NCBI GenBank assembly: GCA_949710005.1
Contig: OX453276.1
Location: forward strand, 11,160,699-11,224,698
Direction of reading: 5' to 3'
DNA: 64,000 bases
Source of the DNA: Ricordea florida
Lineage: Eukaryota; Cnidaria; Anthozoa; Corallimorpharia; Ricordeidae
Part shown: one piece after another, positions 1 through 11,869 of the stretch
Layout of the letters: every line of letters begins with the position of its first letter
How positions within the stretch are numbered: the first letter of the stretch is position 1
Notes under the pieces: model-generated
What the model saw: only the letters and a program-made list of their open reading frames with translations
Databases searched by the model: none
What the model was told of the DNA's origin: nothing
Program-made: the position numbers and the translations under genes

Positions 1-439
1 TGCCATCGCGGAACGAACCATATAATATACCAACCATAGGCGTAAACTGATGTTCAAGTTTGTTCGAAGACATATTATAAAGTGTAGCCCGAGTAAAGTT
101 CAGAGATATTTATGCTGTTTTAACACTTTTTTCAAAAAAAGGCTCGCATTTGACTCATTATGGTGAGATCCCTGTACACTTTTACTGAACACCACTAACA
201 CAAATTTAAAATGTTTAATAAAACAGTTTCAAATAATTGAACCTTTTGCGTATCAAGGCTTCACAGAGGCAGCCCAGTACTGGTACGCTTCTAGAGCCTC
301 TTGTTTCATTATGCACTGGTTCTAGCCTTTGACGATCTGTAAACTCATCAATTCTTGAGTGAATGTTACAGAGAGTAAAGCCTACCAAGTGGAAAGCTCA
401 GACACTGGTCCACAAGATTACATTTCATTTGTAGTTGGA

Positions 440-944
440 GCAGCCGAGTACGAGGTGAGGGTGAAGCTGATTTTAAGATTGGAGGAGTGAGGTTGTCTGC
501 AGTCCTTATTGATTCTAGTTCAGATTGTAACATTGACCTTGCAACGTGGGAAATGATGAAACAAGGGGGTGTTCAACGTGATTCCAGAAAGTAAAGCATT
601 GATTATTGATTATAGGCAGGATCCAGTTGAAGTGACAGGAGCATTTTTGTCTGAAGTTGTGTCCAGGGAGGTCTTTACGTGGCAAAGAAACTGCATTGAA
701 GTTGGGTGTCTTGAGAGGTGGTTTACTGAAAGAAAGACAAGTGTGTTCATTTGCTGCAGAGGGCCGTGGTGATGATAAGCCATATAACCTACCCGAGCTT
801 CCAAGGGAGTTTACAGAGATTGCAAGTGAAGAGGTTGTGAGTTCAGCATATTTTTTACCTTCTTTAAAGCAAATCGAAGAGGCATCAAGACCAAGGCGAA
901 CAGTGAGAAGACCAGAAAAGTACAAGGACTATGTGCTTACCTGA
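440..944 (+). pseudogene. Decayed LTR-retrotransposon (Gypsy-like) pol fragment
   Basis: Frames shift several times. One frame near 502-531 reads VLIDSSSDCN, which resembles the aspartic-protease active-site block of Gypsy-type pol (normally DSG; here DSS). The frame used at 569-772 continues with DPVEVTGAFLSEV. A third frame at 657-944 ends in RRTVRRPEKYKD, a basic tail of the kind seen at the ends of LTR polyproteins. No LTR, RT or integrase could be seen next to it, and the breaks mean it is not functional. The family assignment rests on the protease-like block only. Confidence 0.45.
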
Positions 945-3338
945 GTATCATTGAGGCATCATTTTATTGGACACTCTTGTTTGATCAACATTTAACGATT
1001 TCCTTCTCTGAATGTGTTCGCATCAGATAACTTTATGAAACATTGTCGTTTCCAGAACATTTACAGTCTCTTTGAGGTGACCGTTACTTTAAGAACCATA
1101 GTATTGGATAAGGTTTTGTTTCCGATCAAATTTCATTGTAATTTCATGTTTTTAGCCATAGCCTAGTTGAAAGGAAAGGACGGGATGTAATGTATAGCCA
1201 ACATGTACTGGAAATCAAGTTACCAGAAGTGTTGTACGATTTGTATACACGCTTGGATCTATGGGAGGTGTGTGTAAGAAGTCCTTCCCTGCTTGTGGTA
1301 GCGTGACTTATGAATCACAGTAAAAGTTGTTTGGTTTGATACGTCTCGTATATGCGTAATCATGGGGTAGTTTCTACACTAGACTCAGGGGCACCAACAT
1401 CAGAAAATTGTATAATAAAACGAAAAGTATGTTCATTAAATCAGATAAAGCAGTTCCTTAAGTAAGGTAAACGTAGATGTATGTTAAGCACATGAAAACT
1501 AAATCAGTGACAGCCCTGGATAAACCAGAGTAATTTCAAATACATGACCTATATCTTAAGTCTTTTCAAACTTGTCAACTCTCTCATCTGATGCTAAACG
1601 GCTTACACCTGCACACTTGGCATTCCTGGGAAACCAAACATCTTTTTCAGTATTAAGTACGGAACTTTCAGTTTTGCAGACAAGTTGAAACTTTCTTCTA
1701 GACAAAAAAAGCTTGACATTTCATAGAAACAGCCTGCTTTATAGCTTTTCCACTAAAGCGATACTCTTCCATCGCCATCCCAAACACATCCTGTAAAACG
1801 ACCCCCTTTTACAGTTAGTGATTAATTTATCCATGATGTCTTCTTGGCACATGGTGAAATAAAATCCCATGCACCATAAATTGTACCTTCTTCCCCACCA
1901 TGAATAGATTCTAAAATTTTCTAGTTTCCTGTCTTCGTCTATGTCTTCTACTTGAGGTGGGGTTATTTACCATTCGAAACATTGTTGCGCTATTCTGTCT
2001 GCATGCCTTGGCATGCTGCTTTTGTTTCACAAGTATCTTCACTTTCTTATACTCTTTGTGAGACCCTCTAACCTGTTCTCTAACTCCTGTAGTTCTGATT
2101 CAACTTCTTCCTTCCACCGTTCTACTTCCTCTAAAATATACAATTATATAAATATGTATGGTTTTATTTGTCACATAAGATGAGAAGTTTACATTTGTTT
2201 TTGTTTTGTTTTGTTTTTGTTTTTTACCACACAATATTTTAGACCATCTAATATAGTGGAAATGTCTCATCCCCAACTGGTTGGGATGCTAATTCATTGT
2301 AGGGTCCCCCCAGCACTATATCCTGGTTATACACTTATGCAATTGACTCGAGAGAGACTGTGAAGTTTCTTCTCTAGGGAAGCAGCATGGTTTGATCACC
2401 AGGACTCGAACCCTGGACCTCAATCCTCAGAAGTACGACAAGCTTACAAAGATACAACTGTCACCACAATATATATTGATAAGGGAATGTACTTGTGTTT
2501 CAAAAAATCTTAATTGAAAATACCTCCCACTTTAGCGGTTGGGAGACGACTTTTGGCGTTTTAACCTGTGGTAAGGCGACTATTTGAAGATTTATTACTT
2601 TTTCTTTCTTAAAGGACTTGCAAGGCTACACCACCTTACATCATGCTGCATATGGGTTAGTCACGTCATTACACCAGTGTTACTAATAACATAGATATTA
2701 CCAACAGTAATTGCTGCTGTTGGTCCCATCTAGTGTGCGTTTGTTCTTAGTCGTCTCCTTGCTTTTTTTTTTTTCGGGTTCTTTTTCGGGTTCTTTGGTC
2801 GTCCCTCATAAGTTTATATCTGTAAAGTACCTGATGAGAAGATGTAGAATTTACCTGTCCTTAGTGGTTTTCAGGGATACTTAAACTGTGTGGTTATTTT
2901 CATCGGTTTCTGGTGCCTTGTGCCGTTCGAGTCATCTTGTGTTTAAAGACGGCCACTTAACCTCTCAGTTTAAGACCCTTATGGGCCGGTTATATTAATG
3001 AGGTTTGGACCATCCTTATTAAAACAGTTGTCGTAAATGAATATGAACTGCTCTGACTTAAACTTTCAGTCTCTTTTATACTACACCAAAATGTGTAGTC
3101 AGTGCCTGTTCACTCAAAATGCAATAGTTTCACCAAATTAATCACCAGTTGGTCAGTTATACAGTAAACACTTTCAAATTAAATCGCAGCTAAGTTACTC
3201 ACCGTCCAATGAGTTCCTACCAGCCTGGATTGAACAATTTAGGTCTCGAATTCTCAGGATTTTTAGAGAGCCCATTAAATTCAAGTGTTTTTGTTTTTGA
3301 TGTGATTACTTATGTAGGATTGCAATATGTTTTTCCAG
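945..3338. other. Non-coding, upstream or intronic sequence
   Basis: I see no gene here. There are T-rich runs around 2190-2225 and 2765-2785 and many short AT-rich stretches. A tRNA-like B-box block near 2395-2425 (minus strand GGTTCGAGTCCTGGTG) may be an old SINE head, but no convincing A box accompanies it. The interval probably includes host intron, because the next host exon starts in mid-codon. Confidence 0.4.
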
Positions 3339-3501
3339 TGACACAACAGGAGGAACAGCTGCTTTACTGATTAGAAAGGGTGCCTCCAAAGATGATAACT
3401 CAAATGATTGCGGTACTACTCCTCTTCACCTTGCTATAAAGCAATACAACAGCAAGACCGCAGAGATGCTCATCAAAAATGGTTGTGACATCAACCTTAG
3501 G
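3339..3501 (+). CDS. Host ankyrin-repeat gene, exon (first one in the window)
   Basis: A pyrimidine-rich tract ending TTTTTCCAG precedes the exon and GTAAGT follows it. After one carried-over base, 54 codons are open. They include TTPLHLAIKQYN and AEMLIKNGCDIN, textbook ankyrin-repeat signatures (TPLHLA, then LL..GAD/N-type turn). The exon ends in phase 0 and joins in phase to the exon at 6591. Ankyrin repeats mediate protein-protein contacts. Together with the MIB-like exons downstream, this gene resembles mind-bomb-related proteins, but no RING is visible in the window. The gene starts before 3339, since this exon begins in mid-codon. Confidence 0.85.
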
Positions 3502-4599
3502 GTAAGTCACAATTTACCTAAGTGGCTAATGAACTGCTCTAACCTTCGTAAAACTGAAACAAAATAATAAACTTACCCAAATCCAGTCCTCCGTGCCACT
3601 GGATCGATGTCTTCTTCAGTTGAGAAAGTGGGATATTCCCCTTGCAACTGGCTTTCTCGCTATAAAGTTATCACGCACAGGTTTTGTTCTGTGATTGTCA
3701 CTACCCCTGATTCAAAACCGAGCAAATGACCTGCGGCAAGTGGCAAAGTAACAGGCGGAGATGACTTGCGGTTGTATTGTCAACTCTCTCATAGCGACCA
3801 CTTCACATAAGCAACCACGTTGTAAATAACCACTTTGTTTCTCAGTGAAATACTGTTTCAGAAACTCTCTCCTAGACGCGCGACCACTACTCAAATTTCT
3901 CAAGCGACCGCAACCATTTTTTAGACCAGAAATTTGACATTCTTTTGTTTTCTGTTTCTGGTAAGCAAGCACCCAGCCAAGCGCCAAGAGTGGTCGCGTA
4001 CGAGAGAGTTAAGTGCAGTCAGAGACTTGCACGTAGGTAGTCCTTGGGCAAGTTGTCGTTCTCCTCTGAAACCTGGGCAACAGGGAAGAGCGTTGTCCAT
4101 CCTGGGCTCCAAATTAAGCTGATTTAATAGGGTCGTGGATATTCTGGCCGCAGTTTTCGCTGGAAGAATCTGGAACATTATGGAAGCAAAGATTATATTC
4201 GAGTTGGTAACGCTCAAGGTACAGCGGTCACTCATACATTACTTGAAGTTGCTTAGCATGGCTTTGAACATGGCTTTCTACTTCATCCACTTTACTCCTA
4301 ACATCGTGCAACTTCAACGCCATCTTTGAGGATCGTGAATTGGGCAGAAATCTTGTCCAGCGCTGCTTGAATTTTATCTTTTAGATACGAGATGTACTGT
4401 ATATTCTTCTTTTGGTTGTTGCTCAGGTCAGCCAGCGACTCACAGACGAACGCTTCAAAATCTTCAAGTGCATCTGTAAGCTCTTTCCCATTTTCTCTCG
4501 TATTTGCTAGCACGTTAATATAAAACAGCTACAGAAAAGGAAATGTAAAATTTCCTCTCTCGTAGATACAAAATTTGTGGCTTCCTTACTTGCTTATTA
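3502..4599. other. Host intron, no gene recognised
   Basis: A minus-strand open frame at 4298-4513 looks helical and charged (DALEDFEAFVCESLADL) and could be a scrap of a LINE ORF1. I could not link it to a family. Nothing else is supported. Confidence 0.4.
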
Positions 4600-6190
4600 T
4601 TTCTCTGGAGACCTTGACCAAGCGACAACAAACTCTTCGTTCTGGGGGACTTCAGTGTAAGAGAGGGTAATGATTACGACAGTTAGAAAGGAATCACTGA
4701 TTGACAAGGACTTGGAAAACCCCACAGAAACAGCCTGTGCGCTATCAACAGTGCGTTAAGACTCCCAGCCAAGTACACCTCCACATGGTTACATCCAAGA
4801 TCAAAACACTGGCAGTGAGATCTTAAGATTGTCAGAATCACATATGCCATGAGAGGTGCAGAATGCTGGAGCGACAATCGAACTGGTGCGATCAGCACTC
4901 AACATCCACATGGTCTCACCACAGAGAAGGAAGCCACAATCAATCAGATCACTTATCAGCAAGCTAAGTCCTTGGCATTCTGAGCAATTCAAAATAACAA
5001 TGGACTGAATAACGGCTTCTCTAACAGGGAACTGTACTGAAAAATAGTCTAGGTTTAAGCAAACTTTCACTGCATATGCAGAATGGCAAATTGACCCAAC
5101 CTCTGAGTCTAAGAAAGCCAAATTTAAAGAATTACAGAAACAAACTCAGACGGTGCTCAGAGATATTTGGGACAAATCATGGGAAAAGAGACCGAAGAAG
5201 TCCAAAACCACGCCGACTGTCATGACACAAAGACGTCTTTCGGTGCCTATTCTATTGCCGGTCTATTGGCACATCAAAATCTGGGTGTTCTCTACTACTC
5301 TACTCTGCAGGAAGACCCTCATAATAAATGCAGCTTTCATAGACTTAACCAAGTTATTTGATACGACACTGCATGGAAACCCTTTGGCCAATCCTTAGAG
5401 GCTCTGGCTACCCAAAACAAAATCGTCAGCTCTTCCATGATGGAATGACAGGCCAGGATTTATCTAATGGCGTAAAAGAAGGCTGTGTTTTGTTACCTGT
5501 CTTATTTAACATATTTTTGCAAACATGTCAAACGTTAGCCTATGACAGTCAAGCAACGGAAGAAGGCATCTACATAAAGTATCGCTTGGATGGATGCCTC
5601 TTTGACACGTGATAGCTTAATGCAACAACAAGTGCCACAATCAACTTCTCGAGGGTTTTCTCTTTGCCCATGAGCGTGTGCTCGTTGCATATTGCAACTG
5701 TAACCTCCAGAAAATGGTATGTTGAAAGTCTGCAATGCTCTCATGCTGCCATCTCCCCTCTATGGCCATGAAACCTGGACTCTGTACCTTTGTATGCGAT
5801 TCCTCCGCTCCATACGTGGGGATACGCTGGCAGAACTGTGTCACCAACATTGAAGTCCTCTATTGTGTAAGCCCTGCCAGCATTGAAGCAGCTCTCATGA
5901 AAGCTCAACTCCGATAATTGGGTCATATGATCAGTATAGCGGACCATCAAGTATCAAGGCAACGTTTTCTTATAGACAACTACAAGACGGAAAAATAAGT
6001 CAACAAAGACCAAGGCTGCTGTAGAAAGGCACTCTGAAGGCAAATGTAAAGTGGTGTGACCTTAGCCTCAAATGTATTGAAACCATGGCCTGTGAACGCA
6101 CATTATAAAGAGCAGCCAAGCACAAATTCTGTATGGACTTTGGTGAAAATAAGCGCCAGAAACTGATTGCTGCTCATGAGCAAGGCCAAA
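4600..6190 (+). pseudogene. Decayed non-LTR retrotransposon (LINE): endonuclease and RT remnants
   Basis: Several frames on the plus strand together give the order expected of a LINE ORF2. A degenerate endonuclease C-terminus lies around 4620-4930 (STWLHPRSKHW). The RT palm includes AAFIDLTKLFDTTLHG near 5331-5378 and NGVKEGCVLLPVLFNIF near 5469-5519. The expected FADD box survives only as a FAH-like remnant near 5665. The C-terminal block ends near 6180 with DFGENKRQKLIAAHEQG. Stops and frameshifts are frequent, so this is an old copy. The RT motifs support the class; the clade is not determined. Confidence 0.7.
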
Positions 6191-6317
6191 AGGCTTTAAG
6201 TGTCATTATTATGTCAACAGATTTCCAATGTTTCCGATGCAACCGGCTCTCTGCGTCTAGACTTAAATCTTTCAACCACAAACATTATCTTCAGACACGA
6301 AGGACAACCCCGAGCAT

Positions 6318-6530
6318 AAGCAATTGCAATAGTTTTAGTACTAGCAATAGCATCAGCATCAGTATCAGTATCATCAGCATAACCAGCACTAGCATCAGCA
6401 TAACCAGCATCATAAGCTTTAGGATCAGAATTAGTTTTGGTAGTTGCATTGGTATTGGCAGTGACATTAGCAATGGGAATTGGCATTGTAGTAGCAGTAG
6501 TGTTGGAAACAAATTTCGACTTTTCACACT
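6318..6530. repeat. Degenerate CATCAG/CATAAC low-complexity tract
   Basis: Short units of the type AGCATCAGTATC and ATAACCAGC repeat imperfectly. They open long but compositionally trivial frames (Ser/Ile-rich on +, Ala/Asp/Thr-rich on -). These are not genes. The tract ends about 60 bases before the next host exon. Confidence 0.6.
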
Positions 6531-6590
6531 GCAAATAAATTTGTCTTGTACTAGAATAATTATTATGTCACGATGCTTTTTTCGGATTAG

Positions 6591-6736
6591 GAGGTAGATG
6601 GATCTACAGCCCTGGCCTTGACCTTTCGCTTCGAAAACGTTGACGTGTTGCGATCCCTCTTAGAAAGAGGTGATTTGGTCCATGATTTAGACACCTGCGG
6701 ACCGTTTTACTCAGCTATTACACAAAGGCATTGTCC
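6591..6736 (+). CDS. Host ankyrin-repeat gene, exon
   Basis: The acceptor ends TTCGGATTAG and the donor is GTAAGT. The exon starts in phase 0, as the 3339-3501 exon requires, and leaves two bases. The translation contains DGSTALALTFRFENVDVLRS and LLERGDLVHDLDTCGPFYSA, an ankyrin repeat followed by the start of the next one. The two spare bases complete a codon with the first base of the exon at 7702, which confirms the pairing. Confidence 0.85.
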
Positions 6737-7701
6737 GTAAGTATAAAGTTTTACCTTCCGTAGACAAATCCCTTTGAATTGCTTCTTCGGGTCTTGGGAA
6801 TTTATAAATCTATTGCATGAAAATATGAAAATAGAGTCCCAGTAGATCCAAGTCATTAGAGCACCAACAATGGGAGTACAGCTAATTATGACATATGCGC
6901 TGGGTAGGAAGCGACGTGAGTTTAAAATTCCGGATCGTTTGTTGTTATCGATCACGAGTCGCCCTCTAGGCTCTAAGTCGCATGTGTGAGGATATGCACA
7001 AGGTGGGAAGTCCACATTCGTGCTGCATAGTGCCTCTACTTTTCTCTATATACAGCACCTAAGAACACGCCTTTTTGTGTCTAATTACCCGTGGCTGTGT
7101 TGCCATGAAGGCTTTTTTTTGTATGTAGAGACTTTTACATTCGCCTTGTTTCATTTTCAAATGAAAGAAGTATTAATAGTTCGTTGACAAGTTTATTACT
7201 AAGGAACTCTTCTTGTACAAATGTATGCTAGCTCAAAATGTGTACAAGAATTTACATGCATTATTGTACCACCGCGGCCACTACGATCTTCATTTAGGGG
7301 TCTTCTGAAGTTTCCTCGGTCCAATTCTAAGTATGGCTACATACCATTTTCCGTCTGTGCACCAACACTTTAAAATATCCTACCCGATTATTTTAGACTT
7401 GCAGCTGACTTCTGTTCCTTTAAGCATTATCTTAAGACTTCGTGAATCTTTTTATTAGCCTTTTTATCATCTCTTGCTTCAAGATGTGGACTTGATTTTT
7501 ATTTTTTTACTTATTTTTATTTCTAGTATTTAAATTGCTTTTTCATTTAGTGTGGATTTCAGTAAACGTGATGTACAGCGCCTTATAACTTAAGGATCAT
7601 GTGCGCTAAATTACGTCTATTATTGTTATTATTATTGAATATTCTTATTGAAAAGTTCATGCTGTTTATTTCTCTTAATTTTGCATTGTTTTTATTTCTA
7701 G
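6737..7701. other. Host intron, no gene recognised
   Basis: AT-rich sequence without a supported gene or an identifiable repeat. Short open frames on the minus strand (6707-7015) overlap the preceding exon in antisense and have no recognisable features. Confidence 0.5.
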
Positions 7702-7831
7702 CGCAACCGTGAAGGAAATAATTGGAAGGTACCCCGAAATCGCGTCTGAAAAACTAGAAGAAGATATGACACCGCTGCACTTCGCTGCCCTCTATAATAA
7801 CGTCGAACTCGCTCAGTTTCTCTTGGATAAG
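7702..7831 (+). CDS. Host ankyrin-repeat gene, exon
   Basis: The acceptor is TTTATTTCTAG and the donor is GTAACC. One base completes the codon left by the previous exon, and 43 codons follow, ending in phase 0. The motif MTPLHFAALYNNVELAQFLL is a near-consensus ankyrin helix pair. The next in-phase exon is at 13957; the 6.1-kb intron between them holds the Crypton-like pseudogene and several MITEs. Confidence 0.88.
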
Positions 7832-8203
7832 GTAACCTTAACAATAGGAAACAATTTTCTTATGCTATAGTATAGTTAATGTAAAGAAAGGCAAGTTGCA
7901 AAAGTGCTACGTTCTGGGTGCAATATCAAAGTACAATTGAGTGCAGAACGAGTAGAAGGGTACAAAGAATCATTATTATTTTATAAGTATTGAGATTTAT
8001 CGACAGAAATGATAGTGATGAAAAAATCTTTTTTTTTGATCGCAGCCAATAAGCGACGCGAGCCATGAAATTTCACTAGTGCAAAATCATCATTCGCTGC
8101 GTCTGATTGGACGAACGATGTTTTCACTAGTGAAGAGTGATCGTACGGCAAGCCACTTCATCCTTGGCGCAAAATCTGGCATGCCGCCTTTTTTATTTTT
8201 GAG

Positions 8204-9594
8204 ATGTCGGGAAGGTTTGTGGACGTCGGTTCAGTTGACAATTTTATTGCAGAACAAGAAAACAAAGGCATATTACAAAAAACACAACGAGATGTAAAAC
8301 TTTTGCAAACCTTTTTAGAAACCAGGAATGAACTTAGAAAAGTTGAAGAAATTCCAGCAATGTAGTTAAACGAATACATCTGAGAGTTTATCATTTCGGT
8401 CAGAACCAAAGATGGGAAAGACTATGAGCCTTCCTCGCTCCGAAGTCTATTGGCAAGTTTTGAACGACATCTAAAAAAGAACAGCTACTCTGCCAATATC
8501 ATGAATGTCCTATTTGAGAAAAAAAGAAAATTTCTCCTGTCCAAACAGAAAGAGTTAAAGAAAAAAGGAAACAGGCCAAACGCTTCGATAACTTTAACCA
8601 GTGATGAATTGAATAAGCTCTACGAAAAAGGCCTCCTCGGTACACGAAATCCTGAAGCACTTTTAAACACACTCTGGTTAAACAGCACTATGCATTTTGG
8701 GCTCAGAGGCTGTAAAGAACATATAGAAATGTGCTGGGGCGATGTAAAGTTGAAGGAAACAGCTGACGGCAAGGAATATTTGGAATTTAATGAAAGACAA
8801 ACCAAAACAAGAACCGGTGCAGACTTCTGTGGTATCAGGGCAATCCCGCCTAAAATGTTTTCCACTGATGGATCAGAAAAAGATCCTATGGTGGTCTACA
8901 AGCTCTACGCCCAGAAGAGACCTAATGAAATGAATGAAGACGATTCTCCCTTCTATTTAGCTGTCAACAACGACTTAAAGGCAGAGTCGCTTCAGACGAA
9001 AGAGTGGTTGTTGGCATAAATAAACTTAACAGTCACATGAAAACGATGGCTCAAAAAGCAGGAATAATCAACGAACGTCTCCGTAATCACAGTGTTACAA
9101 AAACTATGATACGAACACTCAGCGAAAATGAGATTCCACCGCCTCATATCGCTCAGTTGTCAGGACATAAAAATCTGAAAAGTATCGAAAACTACAGCAA
9201 GGTCTCGGCAAAACATCAGATAAAAATGTCTCAAGTTCTTAGCAGTGTTGTATCTGGTACTGCAAACAAGACATCCTCGTATGAAAAAGCAAATCCAGCA
9301 ATTTCTACATCTACTTCTGAATCACAGCAATCTATGGCTTTGTTCAGCGGGGCTGTCATTCAAGGGGGGAATTTTTCAATCAACAAAAACACATTTAATC
9401 AGTCACCAAAACTCACACTAGAGGAATCTAGCCCACCAGAAGCATTGCCACGATGGAAGAGACTGAGGCCTTTGGAGGACAGCGACGATGAGTATAAACA
9501 TTGCTATGATGTGAATGTGTCGTTATATATATATACCACTAGCTTTATAATTTCCTCTTTTCCCTTTGCTGAAATTTTGAAAAGAAAATGTTGA
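8204..9594 (+). pseudogene. Crypton-like / KIAA1958-type tyrosine recombinase pseudogene
   Basis: From ATG 8204 the frame has two in-frame stops (TAG 8363, TGA 8381), then stays open to 9019. It resumes one frame away from about 9004 to 9594, so there is also a frameshift near 9004-9016. The catalytic region is clear: HFGLRGCKEH supplies the first Arg; RNHSVTKTM is the H-x-x-R box, with the expected Arg apparently replaced by Thr; QLSGHKNLKSIENYS supplies the second His and the nucleophilic Tyr. This matches the eukaryotic tyrosine recombinases (DUF3504-type) of Crypton transposons and of the KIAA1958/ZMYM/QRICH1 families. The stops, the frameshift and the altered Arg make it inactive. It lies inside a host intron in the same direction as the host gene. 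Confidence 0.75.
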
Positions 9595-9768
9595 AGTTTT
9601 AACGCTTTCGAGTGAATAAAACTCATTTTATTGTCTAGAAATTTTGAAAAGATGTTGAATTTTTAAAGGGCGTATGAGTAAATAAAACTCATTTCATTGT
9701 CTTGTCGCTGTTAATTGTCATTATTGTTTGAAATAAATCTCAGTACTTATAAAATAAACACATTACAG

Positions 9769-9904
9769 CATGGAAAATGCTTCGTACGATTTTTATTCAC
9801 TTGTTGTTTCGTATCAGAAAACGAACTCGTTCGCTGCGCTTACTCTATCGTTTTCTGATACTATTCAACTGGTGAATAAAAATCGTACGCGCGCATTTTC
9901 CATG
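9769..9904. repeat. 136-bp foldback MITE
   Basis: The ends CATGGAAAATGC and GCATTTTCCATG are perfect inverted copies. Inside them, TACGATTTTTATTCAC pairs with GTGAATAAAAATCGTA, then CAGAAAACGA with TCGTTTTCTG. The element is almost entirely a hairpin. It sits about 170 bp after the Crypton-like pseudogene. A functional link is not shown. Confidence 0.75.
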
Positions 9905-10430
9905 AAGTAATCTCTATTTCTCAATAGTCTATCCTTTTTTCCTCGATTACAGATAATAAGCAAAAAAGTTGATATCCCTAGCCGGAGCGTTCAGTAATCC
10001 TAGTGTTCTTTAGAGTCAATGACGAAGGGCTAACGCTCAAACTGTCAACGCCCCTTAAATTTACGGTGATGGAACTTTATCTACTCGTTTGATAGACCAG
10101 TGGTCGTTTTTATACTAAGGGAAGCACCATCCGTCTGGATGACCTTGGGCGAACACAAGACACATCCATCATGTGTCCAGACGAACAACCTGAAGTAATG
10201 CATCGTTGAAGAAGGGTAGTTCGTCTAAAGGCATAATACGTCTTGTGCCCGTGTTTATACTAAAGTGCAAGAACACTCGAAGGGCTTGTAAGTCACTTGC
10301 ATGCGACTTTTGATTTACAAGCTCTTCTCGTGTTCTCCGGACATACCTTGTTTTTTATTACGCCGATAAACCCATAGAAACTGTCGTTTATTGCTTAAAT
10401 AAATTTAGCTTGAGACTTCATAACATTATA
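9905..10430. other. Host intron, no gene recognised
   Basis: I see no coding potential. Several segments look repeat-derived (for example 10150-10330, with paired CTCGAAG/CTTGTAAG-type stretches), but I cannot define borders. Confidence 0.4.
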
Positions 10431-11720
10431 CATTTAACGTATGGTCCCGAGGGAAACAGTTAGTTTTGTTTTCCCGAGAGTCCTATGTTTCCCTCAAAAT
10501 ACAAATATAAGGAATAATAGATACAAACCAACAAACATACAAACTTAGAAACATACATGGATAACAATATGGAAACATACAAACAAGCAAACATACAAAC
10601 ATACGTACATAATGACATTATAACCTACAAACATATAATCATTCAAACATACAAACATACAAAGTTTCCAACATACATACTTACACTCATACGTACAAAC
10701 AAACATACAAACATACATATATATCTACATACAAGCATACAAATAATCTATACATACAAGTATACAAATATGCAAATATAGAAGCATACAAAAATACAAA
10801 CATACCTATATATGATACAAAGACATACCTATACATAATGACATACCAACATACAAGGATACCAACATACGTACATACATGCATACATACAAAAATACAA
10901 ATATATAGATAAAAAGGTACAAACATAGAAACATACAAATATACAAATATAACCACAAAAAAGCATACAAACATACAAACAAACAGGCATACAAAAATAC
11001 ATGCATACCTCTATATGTTGCATAGACAAAAACCTAGATATATGAATGAACAAAGTAACGTACAAAGATACCAATATACATTTATACATACATACATACA
11101 AAAACACAAATATAAGGAATAAAAATTCAAACCACCAAACTTACAAACATACGTGGATAACAGTATGGAAAAATAAAAACAAACAAACATACAACCATAC
11201 AAGCATACATACATAATGACATTATAACATATAAACATTTAAACATACAGACATACAAACTTTACAAAATACATACTTACACTCATACGTACAAAGAAAC
11301 ATACAAACATACAAATAAATCTACATACAAGCATATAAATATATCTATACATACAAATTTACAAACATACAAATATAGAAGCATACAAAAATACAAACAT
11401 ACCTATATATGATACAAGGCACAAACATATATATATACATAATGACAGACCAACATACAAAGATACCAACATATTTACATACATACATACAAAGATACAA
11501 ATATATAGATAAACAGATACAAACCAACAAACATACAAATATAACTACAAAAAAGCATACAAACATACAAACAAACAGGCATACAAACAGAATAGCATAC
11601 ATACATACATACAAACATACATACATACAAACATAGAAATATAACAACAAACAAGCATAGAAAAATACAGACAAATACACAAACATATATATACATACAA
11701 ACATACAAAGATACAAACAT

Positions 11721-11780
<60 letters not shown>

Positions 11781-11869
11781 CAAACACACAAACATACATA
11801 CATAAGAACACAGAGACAAAGATACCAAAACAAAACTAACTAGTTTCCCTCGGGACCATACATTAAGTG
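10431..11869. repeat. MITE expanded by an ATAC/AAAC microsatellite
   Basis: Inverted ends (ATGGTCCCGAGGGAAAC near 10440 and GTTTCCCTCGGGACCAT near 11844) bracket about 1.3 kb of degenerate ATACAAAC repeats (10500-11800), including a pure TA run near 11730-11776. A compact copy of the same terminal sequences without the microsatellite lies at 51526-51623. This copy has therefore been inflated by repeat growth. Long Tyr/Cys/Val/Phe-rich frames on the minus strand are a by-product of the repeat and are not genes. Confidence 0.75.

Noticed and set aside
6133..6597. 154-codon Ser/Ile-rich plus-strand frame
   Set aside because: Its start is the tail of a decayed LINE and the rest is a CATCAG-type low-complexity tract.
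8450..9594. Active Crypton recombinase
   Set aside because: Two in-frame stops upstream, a frameshift and loss of one catalytic Arg make it a pseudogene.
10557..11833. Several open frames rich in Cys/Tyr/Val/Phe or Thr/His/Ile
   Set aside because: They are translations of the ATAC/AAAC microsatellite.
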